Positions 1-8,156 are shown, counted from the first letter of the stretch. The stretch: 43,092 bases of DNA from Acidobacteriota bacterium (GCA_013285705.1 JABDHA010000028.1:1-43092); one strand, 5' to 3'. Numbers and translations are program-made. Notes: a model not told the origin generated them from the letters alone.

Positions 1-647
1 CCGGTCGAGTACGAGGTGCGTTCAATGCGGAAGATCGGGCTGCCTTGCTTCACGCGCAGTGCCGCTGCGACTTCGGCTTCGGCTGCCACGGCCTCTAGTT
101 TGTATTCGGCCTCGATCAGGGGAACATTGTATTTGCGTTCAAGGAGCGAAAAGATAGGTTCGACCTTCAAGTTGTTGGTGATGATCTTCTTGCCGATCTC
201 CAGCGGAAGGTAGGTCTCATCGAAGGAAATGGGAACGCCATTTGCCAGACGCACCCGGTGAATTCTGACCACACGCTCGCCCTTGGTCAGCGCCAGGTGG
301 CTGGCCACGGCCGTATCGGCAGGTACAATCTTTTTGCCGATCACGCGGGCCGTCGGCTTGCGGCCAAGTGCGTGCATGTCCTCCACAAATCCGCTCAGCT
401 CTGTAAGCTCCTGCGTGATCTTGGGCGCGGCAACGAAGGTTCCTTTGCCGCGGCGAATCTCTACGAGACCGCGGACCACAAGATTCTGAATCGCCCGGCG
501 AACGGTAATACGGCTGACCTCGAATCGCGCAATCAGGCTGTCTTCGGTCGGCAGCTGGTCGCCAACCTTCAGGTCTCCATCGGCGATCTCGCTGGCCAAG
601 ACCGTTTCGACACGCGAATAAAGAAGAGATTCCTGAGAGACTGCCAT
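1..647 (-). CDS. GntR-family (HutC/UTRA type) transcriptional regulator, C-terminus cut by window edge
   Basis: Reading the minus strand from the ATG at 647 gives an open frame to the window edge, at least 215 residues, with no stop inside the window. The N-terminal ~70 residues are a GntR winged helix, with the typical run LPTEDSLIARFEVSRITVRRAI followed by RGKGTFVA (split here: LPTEDSLIARFEVS, then RITVRRAI). From about residue 85 a UTRA effector-binding domain follows, with the characteristic RVRLANGVPISFDETYLP stretch. UTRA members usually sense a sugar phosphate, amino-acid derivative or similar metabolite in the cytoplasm; the ligand cannot be told here. In the family the full length is about 240 residues, so only the last ~25 are missing. 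The gene is divergent from the secreted protein at 864, with about 215 bases between starts, so it may control that gene, itself, or genes beyond the left edge. Another ATG at 658 is out of frame. Confidence 0.9.
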   Translation of the reverse strand, partial: MAVSQESLLYSRVETVLASEIADGDLKVGDQLPTEDSLIARFEVSRITVRRAIQNLVVRGLVEIRRGKGTFVAAPKITQELTELSGFVEDMHALGRKPTARVIGKKIVPADTAVASHLALTKGERVVRIHRVRLANGVPISFDETYLPLEIGKKIITNNLKVEPIFSLLERKYNVPLIEAEYKLEAVAAEAEVAAALRVKQGSPIFRIERTSYST

Positions 648-709
648 GAAGACATCATAACGTCCTATTGTCAGGAAACTTAGACATCAATGAGAAGATT
701 GCTCTGCGA

Positions 710-723
710 AGCGAAGCTTCGCT
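710..723. repeat. Perfect 14-bp palindrome plus tandem 9-mer in the divergent GntR leader region
   Basis: AGCGAAGCTTCGCT reads the same on both strands. It is followed directly by two tandem copies of CTATTTTGG at 722-739. It lies between the divergent GntR gene and the secreted protein gene, so it could be an operator or the stem of a leader RNA. No known GntR consensus is matched convincingly. Confidence 0.4.
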
Positions 724-863
724 ATTTTGGCTATTTTGGAAAACGGGACGAACAACTGCCGATCATGTTTGGAGTTTCCACCGTTGAGCTTTTCGATGCT
801 CGTTTGAGTCTGTATCGGCTTGCAACGTGTGATGCCGGCCGCCCCCTTAACCAAGAGGACACC

Positions 864-2486
864 ATGCGCAACGCCGCACGTGAGTTCAAGCTGTATTGGC
901 TGTTGTTGATTGCATTGTGTACGTATGGATCGTGCGCGTTTTTTGCGCAGGCGCAGGGATCTCGCCCCGGCCCGGTGACCGGCGTCATCGACGCCGTTGC
1001 GTTCGAGGGCGACCAATACTACGTGCACGGCTGGGCGTGCCAGGAAGGCCAGCGAGGCTCCATCGATGTTCATCTTTATGCGGGTGGCTTGGCGGGCGGA
1101 CAGCCGCCGGGAGCCTTTGTTTTAGGTGGCCCGGCAAACCTTCCTAACGAACCCGCCGTGGACCATGAGTGTCATGACGCGAATGGTGGCAAGCACCGGT
1201 TCCGCTTTGCGCTGCCCAACCAGCTTTTGCGGTCCTTTCAGAACAAGAAGCTTTATGCGCACGGAATCGCGATCGCAGGCAACGTGGAGAACGCCGCGAT
1301 TGCAGGCTCCGGCAACTTCAAATTTCCGCCGCCTAAATGGCCGCCCGATCCGCGGACGCCGGATTTTCTGGATGGCCCGGCAGTGGCGGCGTTCGACACG
1401 AAGAGAGACTCATGCGAGCAGATTGATATCCCCGACGACTCAGCCCGCGCATTTCGTGATGACAAAGGAACGGTTCACCTGATCGCCTCGCATTCGATCA
1501 CGCGCGCCGGGCTTGGGCCCACGCTCGAGAGCGCAAAGCACAATTGCCAGGTGGTTTATAACTCAGCGCATGACGGAAACGTTGCGGACTTCAACGACTA
1601 CACGTGGCTGACCGCGTTTTACAGCATCGATGGCAAGCAGATTGTCGCGCTCGGGCACATGGAATACCACGGCTGGGAGCATCCCGGTATGTGCGCTGGG
1701 AAGACGGACACACCCTCCTGCTGGTACAACGTCGATACGTTCAACCTGTCTACGGATGGTGGATACTATTTTGCGCGGCCGAAACCGCCAGGGAATTACT
1801 TCCTGAGCCTGCCTGCCAAATATCAGCCGAATAAGGGACCGCAGGGCTATAGTTCGGACACGGGAATCGTGAAGGTCGGCACCTGGTTTTACACTACGGC
1901 GTATGCCTGGGCCTGGCCGCCGAATTGCGGAATCGGGAAAGGACAGCGGCCTTGCCTGGTTCCCGATGCTACCTGCCCCATTCGCACTGCGAACATTCTC
2001 GATCCATCGTCCTGGCGTGGCTGGGATGGCAAGGCTTTTACGGTGACGTTCGCTGACCCCTACCGCGCGCCAATTGCAAATCCGGCAGCGCATGTCTGCG
2101 CTCCTGTGCCTTATCTGGACTATGCCGGCGGAATCAACTACCACCCGGCGTCGCATCTGTTTATCGCCACACTATGGAACCAGGGTTCGGCCTCGTCGTG
2201 GGGACCGGAGGGTGTGTATTTCACTACTTCCCCGGATTTCATTCACTGGAGCAAGCCTGTGCTGGCGTTGACGCAGAATCAGATGCTCCGGCGAGAGCCG
2301 TTGGGCAACTGGTCATACGCGTATTTTTCGCTTATCGATCCAAAGTCGTCGGACTCCAGCTTCATGACGATTACGGATGCGCCCTATCTCTACTATGTGC
2401 GGATGGACAATGACCATCCGCCGTACCAGCGAGTCCTGTTGCGCCAAAAGATCAAGCTGAACTGGCTGACGAAAACGCAGCATTGA
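864..2486 (+). CDS. Secreted protein of unknown function, possible beta-propeller fold
   Basis: A 540-residue protein. I chose ATG 864 because AAGAGG lies just upstream (852-857) and the first ~32 residues form a clean signal peptide (basic start, LYWLLLIALC core, AQAQG cleavage region); the frame is open further upstream but without a signal sequence. Residues ~38-150 form a module beginning VTGVIDAVAFEGDQYYVHGW, rich in Gly and aromatic residues, resembling the small beta-rich N-terminal modules of some secreted bacterial proteins. The remaining ~380 residues have many Trp, Tyr and Asp residues and repeated strand-like stretches (GHMEYHGWEHPG, STDGGYYFARPKPPGNY, YFTTSPDFIHWSKP) that recall five-bladed propeller glycosidases, in which a phrase such as SPDFIHWSKP is common. 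I do not recognise a specific family and see no catalytic signature I would trust. It is a single gene, divergent from the GntR regulator, which may control it. Confidence 0.8.
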   Translation: MRNAAREFKLYWLLLIALCTYGSCAFFAQAQGSRPGPVTGVIDAVAFEGDQYYVHGWACQEGQRGSIDVHLYAGGLAGGQPPGAFVLGGPANLPNEPAVDHECHDANGGKHRFRFALPNQLLRSFQNKKLYAHGIAIAGNVENAAIAGSGNFKFPPPKWPPDPRTPDFLDGPAVAAFDTKRDSCEQIDIPDDSARAFRDDKGTVHLIASHSITRAGLGPTLESAKHNCQVVYNSAHDGNVADFNDYTWLTAFYSIDGKQIVALGHMEYHGWEHPGMCAGKTDTPSCWYNVDTFNLSTDGGYYFARPKPPGNYFLSLPAKYQPNKGPQGYSSDTGIVKVGTWFYTTAYAWAWPPNCGIGKGQRPCLVPDATCPIRTANILDPSSWRGWDGKAFTVTFADPYRAPIANPAAHVCAPVPYLDYAGGINYHPASHLFIATLWNQGSASSWGPEGVYFTTSPDFIHWSKPVLALTQNQMLRREPLGNWSYAYFSLIDPKSSDSSFMTITDAPYLYYVRMDNDHPPYQRVLLRQKIKLNWLTKTQH

Positions 2487-2510
2487 CAGGAAAATTCCGC
2501 CGCCGATCAT

Positions 2511-2528
2511 GACCGATAGAGATTGGTC
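2511..2528. promoter_or_regulatory. Imperfect inverted repeat upstream of lysR
   Basis: GACCGAT (2511-2517) and ATTGGTC (2522-2528) are inverted with one mismatch and a 4-bp spacer. The left arm contains GATAG, also present in the stronger repeat at 2544. It could be a secondary binding site of the adjacent LysR-type regulator, since that family often binds paired sites; this is weak evidence on its own. Confidence 0.3.
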
Positions 2529-2543
2529 GTATGTTCTAATCGA

Positions 2544-2564
2544 CTGATAGGGAGTGGCTATCAG
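2544..2564. promoter_or_regulatory. Candidate LysR-type operator overlapping the lysR ribosome binding site
   Basis: CTGATAG, 7 bp, CTATCAG is a perfect 7-7-7 inverted repeat ending one base before the lysR ATG at 2565; the Shine-Dalgarno AGGGAG (2549-2554) lies within it. The core TGATAG-N7-CTATCA recurs exactly at 3485-3503 before the downstream operon. It fits the T-N11-A dyads bound by LysR-type regulators, and its position suggests negative autoregulation. Confidence 0.65.
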
Positions 2565-3476
2565 ATGGAGCTGCGGCATCTCCGATACTTTACGGCGGTC
2601 GTCCAGTGGAAGGGCTATCGCGAGGCATCACGACATCTCTATGTTGCACAACCATCCATCAGCCAGGCTGTGGCAGATCTTGAGAGTGAGCTAAGGATCA
2701 GGCTTTTCTCGCGGGAAGGCCGCGTCGCAATACTCACGCCGGAAGGAAAGGTCTTTTACGAAGAAGCTCTAAAAACCCTTGCCCAGGCCGAACGTTCCAT
2801 TGCCACTGCGCAACGTGCGGCCAAAGGGGAGTTCGGCAAACTTGGGATCGCATTTATGGGGTTTACTGCGTGTCCCTTTCTTCCAGATCTGATGCGCAAG
2901 TACAAGACCCGCCATCCCGGAGTCGCATTACGCCTGATCGAAGATGTGCCAAACGGACAAGACGCTGCATTCGATCGAGGCGAGATCGACATCGCGTTTA
3001 CGCGTCCGTTGCCCGCCGACCGGCGTGCGTCCTATGAAACGCGCCTTCTCTTCAGCGAGCCTCTGGTCGCAGCGTTGCCCCGAGACCGCAATGTGAAAAC
3101 AAAGCGCATTCGAATCGCCGACCTTGCAGGCGAGCGTTTTATTGTCTTTCAACGCACGAGCTCGCCTGCGGTCTTCGACACAATCATTCGTGTCTGCAAT
3201 GACAACGGATTCTCGCCCAAATTGCAGAATGAGCTGAACAACATGAATTCGGTGCTCGCCACCGTGGAGGCCGGTGAAGGCGTCGCGATCATTCCTGCCT
3301 CCTCCCGCAACCTGCGCGCAGACAATGTCGCTTTCTACCGCCTCCAGCCCGACGATGTTCGCATCGACTTCGTGGCTGCGTGGCAAAAAAAGGAGCCGTC
3401 CGTTCCTCTGAAATTGTTCCTAGAACTCCTCGAGAAAGAACTGCCCTCCATCCGGGAGAAGACGCGTTTCCGATGA
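2565..3476 (+). CDS. LysR-type transcriptional regulator
   Basis: A 303-residue protein, the normal LTTR length. The start at 2565 is set by AGGGAG ten bases upstream and by the N-terminus MELRHLRYFTAVVQ, the usual opening of the family. Residues 1-60 are the winged helix-turn-helix (VAQPSISQAVADLE recognition region, then LFSREGR). Residues ~88-300 are the periplasmic-binding-protein-like effector domain, starting GEFGKLGIAFMG. The effector is unknown. The gene lies directly upstream of and co-directional with the SDR-RidA-NMO operon, and an identical inverted-repeat core appears in front of both transcription units. It is therefore very likely the autoregulated activator of that operon. LTTRs usually act as tetramers in the cytoplasm and need a pathway metabolite as co-inducer. 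Confidence 0.93.
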   Translation: MELRHLRYFTAVVQWKGYREASRHLYVAQPSISQAVADLESELRIRLFSREGRVAILTPEGKVFYEEALKTLAQAERSIATAQRAAKGEFGKLGIAFMGFTACPFLPDLMRKYKTRHPGVALRLIEDVPNGQDAAFDRGEIDIAFTRPLPADRRASYETRLLFSEPLVAALPRDRNVKTKRIRIADLAGERFIVFQRTSSPAVFDTIIRVCNDNGFSPKLQNELNNMNSVLATVEAGEGVAIIPASSRNLRADNVAFYRLQPDDVRIDFVAAWQKKEPSVPLKLFLELLEKELPSIREKTRFR

Positions 3477-3484
3477 GACTCGAA

Positions 3485-3503
3485 TGATAGGTAAGGCCTA
3501 TCA
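3485..3503. promoter_or_regulatory. Candidate LysR activation site upstream of the SDR operon
   Basis: TGATAG-N7-CTATCA, within a 9-5-9 inverted repeat at 3483-3505 (AATGATAGG / CCTATCATT). The core and spacing are identical to the site at 2545-2563. It abuts the possible -35 at 3505, as expected for a LysR-type activation site. Confidence 0.65.
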
Positions 3504-3504
3504 T

Positions 3505-3533
3505 TTGATCTAAATTTACTACGCATCGATATC
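3505..3533 (+). promoter_or_regulatory. Possible promoter of the SDR-RidA-NMO operon
   Basis: TTGATC (3505-3510), a 17-bp spacer and GATATC (3528-3533). The -35 is fair and the -10 poor, which is usual for activator-dependent promoters. The expected start near 3540 gives a leader of about 55 bases to the ATG at 3597. Confidence 0.4.
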
Positions 3534-3596
3534 ATGCGCTCATGAGTCTGTTGTAGTGTACGGCGATAAAAAGCCGGCACAGCCAAGGAGGCTGAA

Positions 3597-4325
3597 ATGG
3601 CAAGCAAACAGAAAACAGTCATCGTGACGGGGGCGTCCCAGGGCATCGGCGCCGGTGTCGTCGAAGCGTTTCTTAATCGTGGCTACAACGTTGTAGCGAA
3701 TTCCCGCAACATCAGCACGTCGGGCAAGTTCAAGCCTGCCGCGAACCTCGCATTAGTGGATGGAAACATCGGTGAGACCGCTGTTGCGGCAAAGATTGTC
3801 GAGACTGCAACGACGAAGTTCGGTTCCATCGATGCGCTGGTGAACAACGCCGGAATCTTCTTTACCAAGGCGTTTACAGACTACACAGGGGAGGACTTAA
3901 AGGCGCTTTCTTCCGTGAACCTTGAAGGGTTTCTCTATGTCACGCAGGGCGCGGTGAAGCAGATGCTCGCGCAAGGCGGCAACGGAAGCGTGGTGACCAT
4001 CACCACCTCCCTGGTGGTGAATCCCATTGCGGGGATCACGGCGTCGGTCCCGATGATCACGAAGGGCGGCCTTGAGGCAGTGACCCGCAACCTGGCATCG
4101 GAGTACGCCAAGCAGCATATTCGCTTCAACGCGGTCGCGCCCGGTATCGTGGATACCCCAATGCACGAGAACAACCCGAAGGATTTCCTCAAAACGTTAT
4201 CTCCGATGGGTACAATCTCCAGCGTGAGCGATATCGTGGACGCTGTTGTCTATCTGACCGAAGCCAGCAATGTAACCGGAGAGGTGCTGCACGTGGACGG
4301 CGGTGCGCACCAGGGCAAATGGTGA
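3597..4325 (+). CDS. Short-chain dehydrogenase/reductase family protein lacking the catalytic Tyr
   Basis: A 242-residue SDR with a strong Shine-Dalgarno AAGGAGG (3585-3591). The Rossmann nucleotide-binding motif TGASQGIG is at residues ~11-18, NNAG is at ~83-86, the catalytic-strand Ser lies in VVTITTSLV, and the PG motif occurs in VAPGIVDTPMH. In the active-site helix, where YxxxK is expected, the protein reads SVPMITKGGLEA: the Lys is there but the Tyr position is Pro. I believe a subgroup of SDRs shares this PMxTKGGL form, so it is probably a real divergent lineage, not an error. The substrate is unknown. It is the first gene of an operon: the next start (4319) overlaps this stop by 7 bases, implying translational coupling with the RidA protein. 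Confidence 0.9.
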   Translation: MASKQKTVIVTGASQGIGAGVVEAFLNRGYNVVANSRNISTSGKFKPAANLALVDGNIGETAVAAKIVETATTKFGSIDALVNNAGIFFTKAFTDYTGEDLKALSSVNLEGFLYVTQGAVKQMLAQGGNGSVVTITTSLVVNPIAGITASVPMITKGGLEAVTRNLASEYAKQHIRFNAVAPGIVDTPMHENNPKDFLKTLSPMGTISSVSDIVDAVVYLTEASNVTGEVLHVDGGAHQGKW

Positions 4326-4807
4326 ACCCGGCGAGTTCCCAGCCGGCAAGCGCGGAGCGCCGGCTGGCGGAGCTCCGCATCGAGCTGCCGCCTGTGCCGA
4401 CTCCGCTCGGAGCCTACGTTGAGAGTGTCCAGACGGGCAATCTACTCTACCTGAGCGGCATGCTTCCCGTTGTTGGCCACGAACCTAAGTTCGTCGGTCG
4501 CATCGGCAGAGAGTTCGACGTGGAGGAGGGCCGCGCGGCTACCCGAATCGCTACGCTGAATGCCCTCTCAACTGCGAAGAAACATCTCGGCTCTCTCGAT
4601 CGAGTGACCAAGGTGGTGAAACTCGGAGTGTACCTGGCCACCCAAGGCGATTTCACTGCGCATGCAAAGGTTGCCGATGCAGCTTCGGAGTTGCTCCGTG
4701 ACGTCTTCGGCGAGGACAAGACCTCTGTCCGCATCGTGCTCGGTGTGGCGAGCGTTCCTCTGGGACTGCCGGTTGAGGTGGAAGTTGTCTTCGAAGTAGA
4801 GGCATAA
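4319..4807 (+). CDS. RidA/YjgF/UK114-family protein
   Basis: A 162-residue protein, longer than the ~128 residues of classical RidA and like the longer RidA-related branch. The family core is clear: GNLLYLSGMLPVV near residue 40, the central helix RAATRIATLNALSTAKKHLG, and the C-terminal strand with the conserved Arg in TSVRIVLGVASVPLG followed by VEVEVVFEVE. Family members hydrolyse reactive imine/enamine intermediates or act on related small carbonyl compounds as cytosolic trimers. Its start overlaps the SDR stop, and the flavin enzyme at 4854 begins 46 bases after its stop. A role in clearing an unstable product of one of these two enzymes is plausible but inferred. Confidence 0.9.
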   Translation: MVNPASSQPASAERRLAELRIELPPVPTPLGAYVESVQTGNLLYLSGMLPVVGHEPKFVGRIGREFDVEEGRAATRIATLNALSTAKKHLGSLDRVTKVVKLGVYLATQGDFTAHAKVADAASELLRDVFGEDKTSVRIVLGVASVPLGLPVEVEVVFEVEA

Positions 4808-4853
4808 CGAGAGAGGCGGTCCGGCTGCCTCTTCCGCATTTGCGAGGTGCATC

Positions 4854-5936
4854 GTGTCCAGTATCTGGAACCAGACTCGTGTCTCCAGTCTGCTCGGCGT
4901 CGAGTATCCGATTATCCAAGGGCCGCTCGGCGGTTTCTCATCGCAGCGGCTCACTGCTGCTGTCTCGAACTTCGGTGGGCTTGGCTCTTTCGGTGCTCAC
5001 AGCATGGAACCGCAGGCAATTCGGGATGTGATCGCGGAGATTCGTTCCCTCACGGACAAGCCGTTCGCGATCAACCTGTGGGTTTCGATGGAAGATGAAG
5101 GCGCGCAAACCTCGGACGAGGCCGCTTTTCGGAGAGCTGCGTCATCGCTGGCACCGTTTATCGAGCGGGTCGGCGGAATGCAGCCTTCCTTTACTCCGTA
5201 CAAGCCGATGCGGTTTGAGGATCAGGCACGAGCTGTGCTCGAAGTGAAGCCTCCGGTCTTCTCATTTATCACTGGAATCCCTCCAAAGGAGATTCTCGAC
5301 GAAGCACGCAAGCAGAAGATCGTAATCATGGGTACAGCAACCACGCCGGATGAGGCTGTTGCGCTGGAACAGGCGGGAGTGGATATCGTGGTAGCCTCCG
5401 GCTTTGAAGCGGGAGGACATCGCGGTTCGTTTCTAGGTTCAGCCGAGGACTCCCTGACCGGCACGATGTCCCTTGTGCCTCAGACGGTTGACGCGATCAG
5501 CATTCCGGTCGTGGCTGCTGGAGGCATCGCCGACGCACGCGGAATTGCTGCAGCCTTTGCGCTCGGTGCAGAGGGCGTGCAGATGGGCACCGTCTTTCTT
5601 GCCTGTGAAGAGTCCGGCGCGCATCCGGTTCACCGCGAAGCCATCCTCAGCGGCAGAGCAGCGCACACAGCGTTGACCAGAGGCTTCACCGGCAGGCTCG
5701 CGCGCGGCATCCACAACGAATTGATGCAGGAAATGAATCGACCAGGCACGGAGATTCTGCCGTACCCGCTGCAACGAGGTCTGATGCGCAGTCTCGCAAT
5801 ACCTGCCCAGAAGGCGGGCAACGCTGAACTGTTGGCCCTGTGGGCCGGCCAGAGCGCTAATCTCGCAAGGCGTGCCAGCGCAGACGAACTTCTGCGTTCG
5901 CTGGTGGATGGAGTCGCGGAGAAGCTGAACCGCTAA
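4854..5936 (+). CDS. Nitronate monooxygenase (2-nitropropane dioxygenase-like) FMN enzyme
   Basis: A 360-residue TIM-barrel flavoprotein starting at GTG 4854 with GAGG at 4844-4847. Family signatures are present: the N-terminal YPIIQGPLGGF, the central ASGFEAGGHRGS around residues 182-193 that contributes FMN and active-site residues, and PVVAAGGIADARGIAAAFALGAEGVQMGT (seen as PVVAAGGIADARG and ALGAEGVQMGT) forming the phosphate-binding loops. The family oxidises alkyl nitronates, but many homologues have other or unknown substrates, so the assignment is to family level. It is the last gene of the LysR-linked operon, and its stop overlaps the stop of the convergent regulator at 5933 by a few bases, leaving no room for a separate terminator between them. 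Confidence 0.88.
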   Translation: MSSIWNQTRVSSLLGVEYPIIQGPLGGFSSQRLTAAVSNFGGLGSFGAHSMEPQAIRDVIAEIRSLTDKPFAINLWVSMEDEGAQTSDEAAFRRAASSLAPFIERVGGMQPSFTPYKPMRFEDQARAVLEVKPPVFSFITGIPPKEILDEARKQKIVIMGTATTPDEAVALEQAGVDIVVASGFEAGGHRGSFLGSAEDSLTGTMSLVPQTVDAISIPVVAAGGIADARGIAAAFALGAEGVQMGTVFLACEESGAHPVHREAILSGRAAHTALTRGFTGRLARGIHNELMQEMNRPGTEILPYPLQRGLMRSLAIPAQKAGNAELLALWAGQSANLARRASADELLRSLVDGVAEKLNR

Positions 5937-7996
5937 GGCTGACGGCCATCAGCTTGGACTTTTGAAGGAGTCAATTTAAGTTGATTTAGCAGATCGTTGA
6001 AGCGAGGATCAGAGCGGCAGCCGTCAAAGAGAGGATCGATTCCAACGATATCAATTCCTTTATCGCGTCGCTGATAGGCACGATTCAGCCACTTCATGGC
6101 ATCATCCGTCTGCTGCAGTCCACAATATACCTCTCCAATATCCACTCCGGAAACATAAGCCTGCGGCGGTTCAGATTCGAGGTGTTGAACGGCCTTCAGC
6201 GCTTCTGCTCTTTCACCACCGAGCGCCATCGCATGAACCCGCAAGGCGTCTATATTGGCTCCTCCCCCGAAGAGGCTTTTGGCTGTTTGAAACTCTGCCT
6301 CGGCATCCTTATATTGATGGAGCTGTTCAAGAATTTTTCCTTTGACCAGATGCGCCTCAGTAAAGTTGGGATTGAGCGCCAGAACCGCTCCGACGCGAAT
6401 CCTTGCCTCGTTCGGATTTCTCGCCCAGTACGCCGTTTCTGCGGCATCAGCATTAATGATGAATGAGAGCGGATCGAGAGCGAGCGCACGCTGGATTTCG
6501 ACCTCAGCCTCCCGGGTCCTACCCAATCGTGAAAGGTGCAGGCTATACCAGTGGTGGGCTGTCGGATCATCTGGACTCAGCTGCAGGGCGCGCTGATATT
6601 CTTTCTCAGCTCCCGCCCAGTCCCAATCCCGGTCGGTCTTTACTGCTCCCAGCGCTGTATGTGCTTCACCCAGGCTACTGTCCAGATCCAATGCGCGCTC
6701 AGCAGCATATTGGGCCTTCCAGAGAGGGATAGAAGGATCCGGGCCACCATAGATGCTCAGTAGAACGTACGCCTCCGCAAGAGCGGCATAGGCATCGGCG
6801 TAGTTAGGGTCTTCGCGGATCGCTGCGGTGTAGTACTTGACTGAATTCGTAAGAGCGGCCAGGGTTCGCTCATTCCAGAAGTAGCGTCCGCGAAGATAAG
6901 CATCGCGGGCTCGCGGATTCACAGTCCTCAATTTGGATCGGGCAAACCTGCTCCCCAGTGCAATCGCAACCTGTTGAGCAATATCGTTTGTTACCTGGTC
7001 CTGCATGGCCAGCAGGTCTTTGTCGCTCTCATCATAGGTTTGCGCCCAAAGATGCTGGTCGTTGTGCGCATCGAGCAACTGCGCAGTGATACGCACCTGT
7101 TTCCCCGCGCGCAGATAGGAGCCTTCCACGATAGCATCGACGTTGAGCGCCTTGGCTATCTCCTGAATCGGTTTTTGAACGCCCTTATACTGCATCGCCG
7201 AGCGTTGCGAAATCACGCGCAGCGAAGTGCGTCTCGCAAGGTTGGTGGTCAACTGGTCGGTCATCCCATCCACCAGGTAATCCTGCTCAGATGTCTGTGC
7301 GAGGTTGCGAAAGGGCAATACGGCAACGGAATGCAGTGCACCTGCTTCTGGCTGGCTCTGCGTTGCCTTCTCCTGCCGGTGCGGCAGATAAATGACCACG
7401 ACGATGATCAGCAGAGCGGCAAATGATCCAATGAATCCGGCAACCATCCCTGCCTTGCTATGAAAGGGTTTTTTGATGGTGACAGTCGATGCTTCCTGCA
7501 AAGGCGGCTCGACCTCGATCGTCTCCGGGTCGTCGATTGTCTCGACCGGCTCTTCTTCCGTCGACAAACCCGCCAAAAACTTGTTGTCAACAATCGAAGG
7601 CATGGTATGAAAGGTCTCTTGCCGGTCGGCAGCTCCAGAAGAACTTTCGCGGGACCCCGTTTCCACAGGTTCAAGGACATCGACTTTGGCGATAAAGCAA
7701 TATCCCTGACCAACCACTGTCCGGATAAAGCGCGGATTTCTCGAATCGTCGTGCAGGATGGCACGCAGCTTGTTTACCGCAGTATTAATACTGTGTTCTG
7801 CCTCAACAAAAACATTGCTGCCCCACAGCTTTTCGATAATTGCTTCTCGGCGGACAAGTTTGCCGGGGTTTTCCAGCAGCAGGACCAGCAGCTGCATCGG
7901 AATGCGCTCCAGCTTGACGTGGTGGCCGGAGCGCAGCAACTCACAGCTCTCTGTATCGAGCTCAAACTCATCAAAGCGGAAGCACAGCTGAGGCAT
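5933..7996 (-). CDS. Membrane-bound winged-helix transcriptional regulator with FlgO/TolB-N-like and TPR domains (CadC-like layout)
   Basis: A 687-residue one-component regulator. The chosen ATG at 7996 opens directly with the OmpR/PhoB-type winged helix (FRFDEFELD, LVRREAIIEKLWG, HSINTAVNKLRAIL; residues ~1-100). A Pro/Glu-rich linker follows, then one transmembrane helix at ~181-204 (GFIGSFAALLIIVVVIYL). Outside the membrane lies an FlgO/TolB-N-like domain (SVAVLPFRNL ... VDAIVEGSYLR; ~222-330), then TPR repeats from ~360 to ~650. CadC/ToxR-like proteins bind DNA from the membrane and respond to periplasmic signals; here the TPRs are presumably the sensor or partner platform. It is divergent from the RND operon at 8363, and direct repeats typical for this DNA-binding fold lie between them. 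The frame extends 11 codons upstream without clear homology. A -10-like TATACT is at 8087-8092. Confidence 0.9.
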   Translation of the reverse strand: MPQLCFRFDEFELDTESCELLRSGHHVKLERIPMQLLVLLLENPGKLVRREAIIEKLWGSNVFVEAEHSINTAVNKLRAILHDDSRNPRFIRTVVGQGYCFIAKVDVLEPVETGSRESSSGAADRQETFHTMPSIVDNKFLAGLSTEEEPVETIDDPETIEVEPPLQEASTVTIKKPFHSKAGMVAGFIGSFAALLIIVVVIYLPHRQEKATQSQPEAGALHSVAVLPFRNLAQTSEQDYLVDGMTDQLTTNLARRTSLRVISQRSAMQYKGVQKPIQEIAKALNVDAIVEGSYLRAGKQVRITAQLLDAHNDQHLWAQTYDESDKDLLAMQDQVTNDIAQQVAIALGSRFARSKLRTVNPRARDAYLRGRYFWNERTLAALTNSVKYYTAAIREDPNYADAYAALAEAYVLLSIYGGPDPSIPLWKAQYAAERALDLDSSLGEAHTALGAVKTDRDWDWAGAEKEYQRALQLSPDDPTAHHWYSLHLSRLGRTREAEVEIQRALALDPLSFIINADAAETAYWARNPNEARIRVGAVLALNPNFTEAHLVKGKILEQLHQYKDAEAEFQTAKSLFGGGANIDALRVHAMALGGERAEALKAVQHLESEPPQAYVSGVDIGEVYCGLQQTDDAMKWLNRAYQRRDKGIDIVGIDPLFDGCRSDPRFNDLLNQLKLTPSKVQADGRQP

Positions 7997-8086
7997 TCCG
8001 GTGCACCCTCGTGGACCTGACGGTTCCACGCCGGCGGCCGTTCAGCTGGATCACCTCAGCCTCCGATCATGGTTGGGGGTAGTCGA

Positions 8087-8092
8087 AGTATA
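8087..8092 (-). promoter_or_regulatory. Possible -10 element for the winged-helix regulator
   Basis: TATACT on the minus strand, about 90 bases before the ATG at 7996. No good -35 is seen at the expected distance, so this is tentative. Confidence 0.3.
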
Positions 8093-8156
8093 GCTCTCGG
8101 TCCACAGACTGGATAGAAAAATCCACGTATATCGCTGCAGGAAATGCACTTCCCGG

